Shown piece after piece: positions 56,646 through 64,000 of a stretch of 64,000 nucleotides of DNA. The notes under the pieces are model-generated. The model had not been told where the DNA came from and did not search any database. It was given only the letters and a program-made list of their open reading frames with translations. Each line of letters begins with the position of its first letter. The stretch's first letter is position 1. Both the position numbers and the translations under genes were made by a program. The stretch comes from an uncultured Burkholderiales bacterium (GTDB lineage: Bacteria; Pseudomonadota; Gammaproteobacteria; Burkholderiales; Thiobacillaceae). The stretch covers positions 1 through 64,000 of the forward strand of contig CALEDT010000024.1 of the NCBI GenBank assembly GCA_937949525.1, written 5' to 3'.

Positions 56646-57260
56646 TCATCCCTCTGCCAGCAACAGGCGCAGGTCATGTGCGATGTCGTCCGGCGATTGG
56701 CCAAAAGGCTGGTACAGGCGTAGGCGGCCGCGCGTATCGAGCACGTAGCTGCCGGCCGAGTGATCGACCAGGTAGCCGCTCTCGCCCGGCGTGTCATGGT
56801 GTCGATAGACCACCCTGAACTCGCGTGCCGCCGCCGCCACCGCCTCCGGCGTGCCATACAGACCCAGAAAGGACGGGTGGAAGTACGGCACGTACTCCTT
56901 CAGCATCTCGGGCGTGTCGCGCTGCGGATCGACGGTGACGAACAGCACCTGGACGCGCTCGACATCCTGTGCCGGCAGCAGCGCGAACGCCTGGGCCATG
57001 TCGGACAGCGTGGTCGGGCAGACGTCCGGACAATGGGTGTAGCCGAAGAACAGCACCACCAGCCTGCCGCGGAAAGTCTCCAGCGTCACGGCGCGCCCAT
57101 TGTGATCGGTCAAGGCCAGACGTTTGCCGAAATCGGCACCGGTGATATCGGTTGCCTTGAACGCAGACTGGGGGCGCTGCTCGCCGCCGCAGCCGGCCAG
57201 CACCAGGACCGCCAGCAGCAGGCCCAGCCAACGCCAACGGGTGAACGGGCGGGACATCAT
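56646..57260 (-). CDS. SCO1/SenC copper-chaperone lipoprotein
   Basis: A 204-residue thioredoxin-fold protein. The signal peptide ends in a lipobox (VLVLAGC, lipidated Cys). The copper site is CPDVCP (in GYTHCPDVCPTTLSDM) plus His in YLVDHSAGSY. It delivers or reduces copper for cytochrome oxidase. Its ATG overlaps the Rrf2 stop (ATGA), and it lies just before ccoN. Confidence 0.92.
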   Translation of the reverse strand: MMSRPFTRWRWLGLLLAVLVLAGCGGEQRPQSAFKATDITGADFGKRLALTDHNGRAVTLETFRGRLVVLFFGYTHCPDVCPTTLSDMAQAFALLPAQDVERVQVLFVTVDPQRDTPEMLKEYVPYFHPSFLGLYGTPEAVAAAAREFRVVYRHHDTPGESGYLVDHSAGSYVLDTRGRLRLYQPFGQSPDDIAHDLRLLLAEG

Positions 57261-57712
57261 GCCGGCAACGCCGCAGCCGGCAGATCGGCCAGGCGATACT
57301 TGCCGGTCAACACCGCCTTGGCCAGTTCTTCCAAGTTCATGTCGTTGAGCAGCGCCAGGATCTTCTTCTTCACCGGTATCCATTTGAAATGCATCGGGCA
57401 GGCCGTGGCGTCCGAGCATTCCTTGAGGCCGAGGATGCAACTCTTGGTGAAGTCCGGCCCCTCGGTCAGCAGCAGCACCTGCATCAACGAGGTTCGATGC
57501 ATGCCTTCGCGCAGGCAGAAGCCGCCGAGACGGCCGCGATAGGAATCGAGCAGGCCGTGCTTGCACAGGTTCTGCAGAATCTTGGCCAGATAGGCCGCAG
57601 GGACGTTCAAACGGTCGGCAATGTCGCGGTTGAGCACGGGTTCGCCCGCCGGCTGCGTGGCGATGTAGATCAGCGCCTGGACGGCATACTGACTGGTGCG
57701 CGACAAGACCAT
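57257..57712 (-). CDS. Rrf2-family Fe-S transcription regulator
   Basis: A 151-residue regulator. An N-terminal winged helix (SRTSQYAVQALIYIAT, then NRDIADRLNVPAAYLAKILQ) precedes a wing RGRLGGFCL and three cysteines Cys92, Cys99 and Cys105 suited to a [2Fe-2S] or [4Fe-4S] cluster. IscR/NsrR-like members sense Fe-S status, NO or redox. GGAG precedes the ATG. It is translationally coupled to the SCO gene and upstream of ccoNOQP, so it may control oxidase genes and itself. Confidence 0.9.
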   Translation of the reverse strand: MVLSRTSQYAVQALIYIATQPAGEPVLNRDIADRLNVPAAYLAKILQNLCKHGLLDSYRGRLGGFCLREGMHRTSLMQVLLLTEGPDFTKSCILGLKECSDATACPMHFKWIPVKKKILALLNDMNLEELAKAVLTGKYRLADLPAAALPA

Positions 57713-57724
57713 AAGTCACTCCGG

Positions 57725-57747
57725 AGACATTTTTGTCTGGAATTATA
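57725..57747 (-). promoter_or_regulatory. Promoter and dyad in front of the Rrf2 gene
   Basis: The minus strand has TATAAT at 57747-57742 followed at once by AGACA-AAAA-TGTCT (57738-57725). The dyad covers the likely start point, 12 bases before the Rrf2 start, as expected of a self-repressing operator. The -35 is not clear. Confidence 0.55.
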
Positions 57748-57844
57748 TGCAGTCTTCGTCGATTGCGCGCGCCGCGTGCATCGCGTCGGGGCCGGCAAAC
57801 GCGGTGCGCGTGCCCACGGTGACACGCGCACCGGCGCGGGAATC

Positions 57845-58588
57845 TCACACTGGCAGACCGATGCCGCGCAGCAGGCCGCTCAACTTGATCGGCGCGAAGT
57901 ATTGCGCCGCACGCGCCGGATCGGCTGGCACCAAATGCGGCAACTCCGCCAGCAGAGGGGCTGGCAAGCGCGCGCGCAGCGCGTCCAGATTGTCGTCGTA
58001 GGCCGCCATGGCCGGGTCGATGCGACTGGCGACCCAGGCGGCCAACGTCAGGCCGCGCGCGGCGATGGCCTCGGCAGTGAGCAAGGCATGATTGAGGCAG
58101 CCCAGGCGCATGCCCACCACCAGGATCACCGGCATACCCAGGCGGACGACGAGGTCGGCAGTATCCTGACCCCGCCCGAGCGGCACGCGGAAACCGCCGG
58201 CGCCTTCGACCACCACCACATCGGCCAGATCCGCCAGTGCGTCGCGCGCGGCGACGATGCGCGCAATGTCGATCACGACGCCCTTGTGCTCGGCGGCGAT
58301 GTGCGGCGCGATGGGCTCACGGAACAGATAGGGATTGACCCATTCCATCGGCGCATCCACCGCCGAGGCCGCGCGCAGCAACGTCACGTCCTCGTTGATC
58401 CAGACACCATCCACCTGGTCGGCACCCGCCGCGACCGGCTTCATGCCCACCGCGCGCACGCCCAGTGCGGCCAGTGCGTGCAGCAGTGCGGCCGAGCACA
58501 GCGTCTTGCCGACGCCGGTATCGGTACCGGTGATGAAGAAGCCGGGGGGGGGCGATGGGGGCCGCATGGGCGCTTTGTGGTGTGCCAT
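57845..58588 (-). CDS. bioD: Dethiobiotin synthetase
   Basis: ATP-dependent ring closure of DAPA to dethiobiotin. The 247-residue protein has the P-loop GTDTGVGKT near 20-28, KPVAAG and VVVEGAGGFRVPL. The first 15 residues (MAHHKAPMRPPSPPP) are extra, and are encoded across a run of nine C bases (58552-58544). ATG 58588 shares one base with the bioC stop; ATG 58567 would give a shorter form. Confidence 0.95.
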   Translation of the reverse strand: MAHHKAPMRPPSPPPGFFITGTDTGVGKTLCSAALLHALAALGVRAVGMKPVAAGADQVDGVWINEDVTLLRAASAVDAPMEWVNPYLFREPIAPHIAAEHKGVVIDIARIVAARDALADLADVVVVEGAGGFRVPLGRGQDTADLVVRLGMPVILVVGMRLGCLNHALLTAEAIAARGLTLAAWVASRIDPAMAAYDDNLDALRARLPAPLLAELPHLVPADPARAAQYFAPIKLSGLLRGIGLPV

Positions 58589-59472
58589 CAGCGCCTGCGC
58601 AACTCGATCACCTGCCGGCCATCGTGGGTGCTTCTCGGCCGGCCCGCCCAGGCGTGGCCGTAGACCACCTCATAGGTGGCGGGCAGGCGGCCGTCGGCGC
58701 GGCGAAAGGCTTCGTAGTTCTGCGTCAGCCGGCGCCAGGCGGCCTTGCCCATGAGGCCGGCGCGGCGATCATGCAGCACGGTGTGCGCGCCGATGCCCTT
58801 GAGATCGCGCAGCAGGGCCGGCAGGTCGGCATAGGTCAACGTGATGTATTCCATTTCCATCACCGGATGAACGAAACCGGCGTGGATCAGCGCATCGCCC
58901 AGGTCATGCATGTCGATGAAACGGTTGACATGCTGGTGGCCGTCGATGCCCGCGCTGGCGGCGCGCAATTCCTTGAGGGTGTCCGGGCCGAAGCTGGCGA
59001 AGATGAACAGGCCGTCGGCGCGCAGCACGCGGTGCATCTCGCGAAACGCGGCGTCCGGGGTATCCAGCCATTGCAGCGCCAGGCTGGACCACACCATGTC
59101 GACGCTGGCGCGCGCCAGCGGCAGGTTTTCCAGGTCGCCGCAGAGGGGCTGGAACGCCGGCGCCGTCCGCTTCAGACGTCGGCCCAGGCGGCTCCATAGG
59201 CCGCCGCGGTGGCGCTCTCGGGCGCGCGCCAGCATGGCCTCGGCGAGATCCAGACCGAGGATCGCGGCGTCGGCGTGACGCGCGCGCAGCAAAGCGGCGC
59301 CGTAGCCGGTGCCGCAGCCGGCGTCGAGGATGCGAGCCGGCGCGAGCTTGATGCCCTCCAGACGTTCGTCCAGACGGCGGGCGATCTCCTGTTGCAGCAG
59401 GGCGGCCTGGTCGTATTGCCCGGCAGCGCGCTCGAACGAGCGCCGTACCGCGCGTTTCAGCGCGTCATCCAT
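58588..59472 (-). CDS. bioC: Malonyl-ACP O-methyltransferase
   Basis: SAM-dependent enzyme that caps malonyl-ACP to start pimeloyl synthesis. It has 294 residues, with the SAM motif ILDAGCGTGYGAALL and MVWSSLALQWLDTPDAAF. ATG 59472 (MDDALKRAVRRSFERAAGQY) overlaps the bioH stop by 8 bases. The BioC-BioH pair is the E. coli-like route. Confidence 0.95.
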   Translation of the reverse strand: MDDALKRAVRRSFERAAGQYDQAALLQQEIARRLDERLEGIKLAPARILDAGCGTGYGAALLRARHADAAILGLDLAEAMLARARERHRGGLWSRLGRRLKRTAPAFQPLCGDLENLPLARASVDMVWSSLALQWLDTPDAAFREMHRVLRADGLFIFASFGPDTLKELRAASAGIDGHQHVNRFIDMHDLGDALIHAGFVHPVMEMEYITLTYADLPALLRDLKGIGAHTVLHDRRAGLMGKAAWRRLTQNYEAFRRADGRLPATYEVVYGHAWAGRPRSTHDGRQVIELRRR

Positions 59473-60190
59473 GCAGGAACGCCCCGAGTTGGGCGACGAA
59501 CCAGTGCGGATGCGACAGGAACGGCGCATGTGCGGCGCGCTCGTGCAGCGCCAGGCGGGCGCCGGCGATGTGCCCGGCCAGCCACCGCGCGGCGGCGGGC
59601 GGGCACAGGCCGTCATGGGCGCCGTGCAGCACCAGCGTGGGACAGCGCACACGCGCGGCTTCAGCGCGCAGATCGACGACGCGCAGCAGTTGCAGTCCGT
59701 CGGCCAGGGTGACGGCGTCCGGCTCGCCGCGCGCGAACACTTGGGCGCGCAGGCGGCCGATCACCGCGCGCGCGTCGTCGCCGCCACGCGCCTGCAAGGA
59801 CAGGAAACGCAGCACGGTGGCGCGGTAATCCGCGCGCAGGGATGCGGCGAAGCCGGCCAACACATCGGCTTCCAGGCCGTGCGGCCAGTCGGGACGCCGC
59901 ACGAAAACCGGGCTGGTAGCCACCAGCGCCAGGCGCGCGACCTTGTCGGCATGGCGCGCAGCCAGGGCCAGCGCGACCATCCCGCCCATCGACCAGCCGA
60001 CCACGGCAACGGGCGCTTCGATACGCGCAGCCAGCGCGTCGGCCAGCGTCTGCGCGCGATAGGGCGCGACGCCGGGCGTGGCACCGTAACCGGGCAGATC
60101 CACCGCTGTGCCCGGCAGCGCCCGCAGCGTGTCCGCCCAGACACCGCCGTGCAGACCCCAGCCGTGCAGGAACAGCGCGGGTTGGCTCAT
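59465..60190 (-). CDS. bioH: Pimeloyl-ACP methyl ester carboxylesterase
   Basis: An alpha/beta hydrolase of 241 residues. It has the HG oxyanion region LFLHGWGLHGGVW, nucleophile Ser in VGWSMGGMV, and the acid and base near HGAHDGLCPP and ERAAHAPFLSHP. It frees pimeloyl-ACP for BioF. ATGA overlap with the bioF stop. Confidence 0.95.
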   Translation of the reverse strand: MSQPALFLHGWGLHGGVWADTLRALPGTAVDLPGYGATPGVAPYRAQTLADALAARIEAPVAVVGWSMGGMVALALAARHADKVARLALVATSPVFVRRPDWPHGLEADVLAGFAASLRADYRATVLRFLSLQARGGDDARAVIGRLRAQVFARGEPDAVTLADGLQLLRVVDLRAEAARVRCPTLVLHGAHDGLCPPAAARWLAGHIAGARLALHERAAHAPFLSHPHWFVAQLGAFLHG

Positions 60191-61347
60191 GCCGCCAGCT
60201 CACGCAGGGCGGCCAGCAGCGCATCCACGTCGGCGGTGGTGTGCGCGGCGGACAGCGAGACGCGCAGGCGCGCCTGGCCACGCGGCACGGTCGGCGGGCG
60301 GATCGCCGGCACCAGGATGCCGCGCGCGCGCAGGCCCTCGGCCAAGCGCAACGCTGCGGCGTTGTCGCCGACCATGAGCGGCTGGATCGGCGTGGCCGAG
60401 GGCGCCAGCGGCCACGGCAACCCGGCAGCGCCGGCACGCAGACGCTCGATCAGTTCACGCAGACGCCGCCGCCGCCAGGATTCGCCGGCGATCAGGCCCA
60501 GGCTGACGCTCGCCGCCGCCGCCAGCAGCGGCGGTTGCGCGGTGGTGTAGATCCAGGTGCGCGCCTTGTTGACCAGCCATTCGATCAGCGCGTGCCGGCC
60601 GGCGACGAAGGCGCCGGCCACGCCGGCCGCCTTGCCCAACGTGGCGAGATAGATCAGCCGCGCCGACGGCGCGGTCAGCGCGGCGTGTTCGAGGATGCCC
60701 CGCCCCGCCTCGCCAAGCACGCCGAAGCCATGCGCGTCGTCCAGATAGAGCCAGGCGCCGTGCTTGTCGGCCAGCGCCAGCAGTTCGCGCACCGGCGCGA
60801 TGTCGCCATCCATGCTGAACACGCTGTCGCTGGCGATCAGCTTGGTCGACGCGCGGCTCTGGCCGAGCTTCCGGTCGAGACGCGCCAGATCGAGATGCGG
60901 GTAGCGCGTCAGCCGGGCGCGCGACAGTACGGCAGCGTCGATCAGCGAGGCGTGGTTGAGCCGGTCCTCGAACACCTCGCCGTGCCGGTCCAGCAGCGCC
61001 GGCAACACACCCAGGCTGGCCATGTAGCCGGTGGAGAACAGCAGCGCCGCGGGCAGGCCGACGAAGTCGGCGAGCGCGCGCTCCAGTTCTTCGTGCAGGC
61101 GATGATGGCCGCCAAGCAGATGCGCAGCGCCGGCGCCGACCCCCGCCATCGCCACGGCCTCAAGGGCCGCGCGGGCGAGTTCGGCATGGCCGGCCAGGCC
61201 GAGATAATCGTTGCTGGAGAAGGACAGACAGGCGTGTCCGTCCAGCATCACCCGCGCCCGCTGAGCGCCGTCGAACACGCGGCGACGGCGCAGCAGGCCG
61301 TGCGCATCGAGTTCGGCCAGCGCGGCGGGCAGTCGATCGGGCGTCAT
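60187..61347 (-). CDS. bioF: 8-amino-7-oxononanoate synthase
   Basis: PLP enzyme (alpha-oxoamine synthase) of 386 residues joining pimeloyl-ACP and alanine. ASDSVFSMDGDIAPV, YLDDAHGFGVLG and the PLP Lys in ATLGKAAGVAGAF are all present. It is 61 bases after bioB and coupled to bioH. Confidence 0.97.
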   Translation of the reverse strand: MTPDRLPAALAELDAHGLLRRRRVFDGAQRARVMLDGHACLSFSSNDYLGLAGHAELARAALEAVAMAGVGAGAAHLLGGHHRLHEELERALADFVGLPAALLFSTGYMASLGVLPALLDRHGEVFEDRLNHASLIDAAVLSRARLTRYPHLDLARLDRKLGQSRASTKLIASDSVFSMDGDIAPVRELLALADKHGAWLYLDDAHGFGVLGEAGRGILEHAALTAPSARLIYLATLGKAAGVAGAFVAGRHALIEWLVNKARTWIYTTAQPPLLAAAASVSLGLIAGESWRRRRLRELIERLRAGAAGLPWPLAPSATPIQPLMVGDNAAALRLAEGLRARGILVPAIRPPTVPRGQARLRVSLSAAHTTADVDALLAALRELAA

Positions 61348-61408
61348 GCGGTGGTGCGCAAGCGCCCGGCACGCGGGCGCAAGCCGCGCGCCGGGCCAGC
61401 GTATCCCG

Positions 61409-62416
61409 TCAATGTCCGGCGCAACGGCGCTGCTGCACGGGCTCCGCGCGCAGACCGAGCCGGGCGAACAAGGCCGCGTCGGCGGTCACGTCGGGATTGC
61501 CGGTGGTCAACAGCTTGTCACCGTAGAAGATGGAATTGGCGCCAGCCAGGAAACACAGCGCCTGCATGCCCTCACCCAGTTCGCGGCGGCCGGCCGACAG
61601 GCGCACGTGCGCTGCCGGCATGGTGATGCGCGCGACGGCGATGGTGCGCACGAACTCGAACGGATCGAGGTCGTCGCCGCGCTCGAGCGCGTCCGCCAGC
61701 GGCGTGCCGGGCACCTTGACCAGCAGGTTGATCGGCACCGACTCCGGCTGCGGCCGCAGATTGGCCAGCTCCCGGATCAGGCCGGCGCGCACGCGGCGCG
61801 ATTCGCCCATGCCGACGATGCCGCCGCAGCACACGTGGATGCCGGCGTCGCGTACCTTGGCCAGGGTATCCAGGCGGTCGGCGTGCGTATGGGTGGTGAT
61901 CACCTCGCCGTAGAACTCGCTGGCGGTATCCAGGTTGTGGTTGTAGTAATCCAGGCCGGCCGCCTTCAGCGCCTCGGCCTGGCCGGGTTTGAGCATGCCC
62001 AGCGTGACACAGGTCTCCAGGCCGAGCGCCTTGACCTCGCGCACCATGTCAACCACCGCGTCGACATCGCGCTCCTTCGGCCCGCGCCAGGCCGCGCCCA
62101 TGCAGAAACGAGTGGCGCCGGCCTCCTTGGCGGCACGCGCGGCGGCCACCACCTCGCCGACGTCGAGCAGTTTCTCCCGCTCCACACCGGTATCGTATCG
62201 CGCCGACTGCGAGCAGTAGCCGCAGTCTTCCGAACAGCCGCCGGTCTTGATCGACAGCAGCGTGGACAACTGCACCGCATTGGCGTCGAAATGGCGCCGG
62301 TGTACGCATTGCGCCTCGAACAGCAGATCGTTGAACGGCAGCGCGAACAGGGCCTCGATCTCGTCCAGGCTCCACACGCGGGCCTCGCCGACCGCGGCTT
62401 GCGACAGGTCGCCCAT
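61409..62416 (-). CDS. bioB: Biotin synthase
   Basis: Radical-SAM enzyme inserting sulfur into dethiobiotin. The 335-residue protein has the CxxxCxxC cluster motif in [18 protein letters not shown] and the second-cluster region [11 protein letters not shown]. Its ATG shares one base with the stop of an upstream membrane-protein gene. bioA is not in this cluster. Confidence 0.98.
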   Translation of the reverse strand: MGDLSQAAVGEARVWSLDEIEALFALPFNDLLFEAQCVHRRHFDANAVQLSTLLSIKTGGCSEDCGYCSQSARYDTGVEREKLLDVGEVVAAARAAKEAGATRFCMGAAWRGPKERDVDAVVDMVREVKALGLETCVTLGMLKPGQAEALKAAGLDYYNHNLDTASEFYGEVITTHTHADRLDTLAKVRDAGIHVCCGGIVGMGESRRVRAGLIRELANLRPQPESVPINLLVKVPGTPLADALERGDDLDPFEFVRTIAVARITMPAAHVRLSAGRRELGEGMQALCFLAGANSIFYGDKLLTTGNPDVTADAALFARLGLRAEPVQQRRCAGH

Positions 62417-62862
62417 CAGTGCACCTCCTTGAGGATTTCCATGTCCTGCCAGGGCTCACGCCCGGCGCGCCAGACGTCGTACAGCGCCCACGGCACCAAG
62501 GCCAGGATCATCAAGACCCAGACGCCCATCCACCCGGTCGGCAACTGCGCCAGATCGTTGGCCAGGATGGTGAGCGCACCGACGATGGCGTAGTAGCGAT
62601 AGCCGGCCCACTTGTTGTAGTGGCGCACGCGCTCATTGGGGTGATGCGCGATGGAGGCGTAGACGAAGATCGAGGCCGCCAGCCAGATCATGATGGGCGG
62701 CAGCGACATCGCCATCGGCAGGAAAGCCAGCTTCTTGTCCGGCACCAGTTGCCCCAGGCCAAACAGGGTCACCGCCAACAGGGTCGAGGCGACGGCGAGC
62801 AGGTTGAACAGACGCGCGCTGCGTCGGCTGGACGCGGCGGTGATGATGTGCTTCTCGACCAT
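62416..62862 (-). CDS. Unknown four-helix membrane protein upstream of bioB
   Basis: A 148-residue protein with four predicted helices (about 16-36, 43-63, 81-100, 108-130) and short charged loops ([18 protein letters not shown]). The start is ATG 62862, with a weak GGGAA close upstream; longer frames lack family-like sequence. It is coupled to bioB (TGATG) and 55 bases from the divergent comF. I recognise no family and propose no function. Confidence 0.65.
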   Translation of the reverse strand: MVEKHIITAASSRRSARLFNLLAVASTLLAVTLFGLGQLVPDKKLAFLPMAMSLPPIMIWLAASIFVYASIAHHPNERVRHYNKWAGYRYYAIVGALTILANDLAQLPTGWMGVWVLMILALVPWALYDVWRAGREPWQDMEILKEVH

Positions 62863-62917
62863 TTCCCGGGGTATCGTCACGAATGAAGCGGGCGATGGTG
62901 CGCGAACGGGAGGGCAC

Positions 62918-63625
62918 ATGTCAAACCGACACGGAAATTTTTTGAACCGCTGCACAAACCTTGTGCAAGCGTGCCTGCCGCAGTCCTGCCTGCTGTGCGG
63001 CGCGCGTGCGCGCGGCACCCTGCTCTGCCCGGCATGTGCCGGCGATCTGCCGCCACTGCCACCGGCACGCTGCCCGGTGTGCGCCTCACCTTCCGCCGGC
63101 GACATGGTATGCGGCGCCTGCCAGCGGCGGCCACCGGCCTACGCACGCACCGAGGCCGCTCGCGCGTTCGACCATCCGCTCGATGCGCTGATCCGTCATT
63201 GCAAATACGACGGCGTGGTCGCGCTTTCCGCGCTGTTCGCCGAACTGCTGGCGGACACGCTGGCCCCCTGCCAGCCGGTGGATCTGGTGCTGCCGATGCC
63301 GTTGCATCCGGCGCGGCTGGCGCAGCGCGGCTTCAACCAGGCGGCGGAGATCGCGCGCCGGCTGGCGCCGGCCATCGGCCTGCCGTGGCGCGCGGATGTC
63401 TGCCGGCGGGTGCGCGACACGCCGCCGCAGGCCGGTCTGGACCTGGCGCAGCGGCGGCGCAATCTGCGCGGCGCCTTCGTGTGCGACGTCGATGTCAGCG
63501 GACTGCGCATCGCCTTGCTGGACGACGTGATGACCAGCGGCAGCAGCCTCGACGAACTGGCGCAGACGGTGCGCCGTGCCGGGGCCGTGGACGTGCGCGC
63601 CTGGGTGGTGGCGCGCGCGCTCTAG
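62918..63625 (+). CDS. comF: ComF-family phosphoribosyltransferase-like protein
   Basis: A 235-residue protein. A double zinc-ribbon N terminus has the cysteine pairs CLLC, CPAC, CPVC and CGAC (25-74). A phosphoribosyltransferase fold follows, with PMPLHPARLAQRGFNQAAEI and the PRPP loop IALLDDVMTSGSSL. ComF proteins support DNA uptake or intracellular DNA processing; the exact reaction is unsettled. The ATG has GGAGG upstream. comF divergent from bioB is usual in gammaproteobacteria. Its TAG interlocks with the nudB stop. Confidence 0.92.
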   Translation: MSNRHGNFLNRCTNLVQACLPQSCLLCGARARGTLLCPACAGDLPPLPPARCPVCASPSAGDMVCGACQRRPPAYARTEAARAFDHPLDALIRHCKYDGVVALSALFAELLADTLAPCQPVDLVLPMPLHPARLAQRGFNQAAEIARRLAPAIGLPWRADVCRRVRDTPPQAGLDLAQRRRNLRGAFVCDVDVSGLRIALLDDVMTSGSSLDELAQTVRRAGAVDVRAWVVARAL

Positions 63626-64000
63626 CCGCCGGCCGACGTTCGGCGCAGCGGCAACAGACGGATGGCCGCGGCGTTGCTCCAGGAGAAGCAGCGCTCGGCC
63701 GCCTCCTGCCAGGGCAGCCAGACCTGCGCCAAATGCTCACGCGGCGACAAGGTCACCGTCACCGTGTCCGGCAGGCACAGACCGAACACATGCTCGGTGT
63801 TGTGCGTCACCCCCGGCGCATAGCGATGACGCCAGCGCTCGAAGATTTCATAGCGGTTGCGGATACCCCAATCGCGCAGGTCTTGGTCGCCGGCGTCCAG
63901 GCCGGTCTCCTCGCGCACCTCGCGCCGCGCGGTCTGCATCAGGGTCTCGCCCGTATCCTGACTGCCAGTGACCGATTGCCAGTAACCGGGCGCATCGGCG
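63622..64000 (-). CDS. nudB: Nudix hydrolase, dihydroneopterin triphosphate diphosphatase-like (5' end cut)
   Basis: The gene enters from the right edge; 125 codons are visible. PGYWQSVTGSQDTGE is followed by the Nudix box ending REVREETGLDAG, and the C-terminal part has EHVFGLCLPD and SPREHLAQVWLPW. This matches NudB, which removes pyrophosphate in folate synthesis. The start codon is outside the window. It converges with comF, with the two stop codons overlapping in CTAG. Confidence 0.88.
   Translation of the reverse strand, partial: ADAPGYWQSVTGSQDTGETLMQTARREVREETGLDAGDQDLRDWGIRNRYEIFERWRHRYAPGVTHNTEHVFGLCLPDTVTVTLSPREHLAQVWLPWQEAAERCFSWSNAAAIRLLPLRRTSAGG

Overview
The window is about 65% GC and almost wholly coding, with most genes packed in overlapping runs on the minus strand. 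Gene order points to a gammaproteobacterium. The run metZ-purF-dedD-folC-accD-trpA-trpB-trpF-truA-fimV-usg-asd-leuB-leuD-leuC matches the Pseudomonas-type order, with trpB and trpA inserted. The hpt/MTIP pair and the bioB-bioF-bioH-bioC-bioD cluster next to comF also fit. A rhd-tusA-dsrE2 sulfur-trafficking operon, a cbbY phosphatase and a cbb3 oxidase suggest a sulfur-oxidising, possibly autotrophic, microaerobic bacterium (for example Ectothiorhodospiraceae or Chromatiales-like). The species cannot be fixed from sequence reading alone.

Region by region. 1-186: the probable first codons of an ISL3-like transposase run off the left edge. 187-19780 (minus): methionine, purine, folate, fatty-acid, tryptophan and leucine biosynthesis genes, plus truA, fimV, a TrmH-type methyltransferase and a GYF/pentapeptide-repeat membrane protein. 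19885-21244: the rhd-tusA-dsrE2 sulfur-relay unit with its own promoter and terminator. 21319-23428 (plus): a small membrane protein and a two-RCK potassium channel. 23501-27379: an ABC permease and ATPase, divergent from the thioesterase tesA. 27380-27835: a gene-poor stretch with a 16-bp inverted repeat.

27836-39124 (minus): a flagellin island. It holds a 1477-residue methyltransferase/glycosyltransferase protein, a second glycosyltransferase, a small methyltransferase, FlaF, FlbT, two near-identical short flagellins, an unknown protein lying between them, and a TPR protein. Flagellar sigma-28-like sites precede flagellin 2 and the TPR gene. FlaF/FlbT are best known from Alphaproteobacteria, so this module is the most unusual part of the window.

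39201-41955: purine salvage (MTIP, Hpt), cbbY and an unknown gene. 42016-50834 (minus): the rimP-nusA-infB-rbfA-truB-rpsO-pnp translation operon with a promoter and a terminator in front. 50889-57747 (minus): cbb3 oxidase ccoNOQP with ccoG, a FixH-like gene, a SCO copper chaperone and a cysteine-containing Rrf2 regulator. 57845-62862 (minus): biotin synthesis bioB-F-H-C-D. 62918-64000: comF, convergent with a nudB gene cut by the right edge. Many start and stop codons overlap (ATGA or TGATG), implying translational coupling within these operons. I saw no tRNA, rRNA or CRISPR array.
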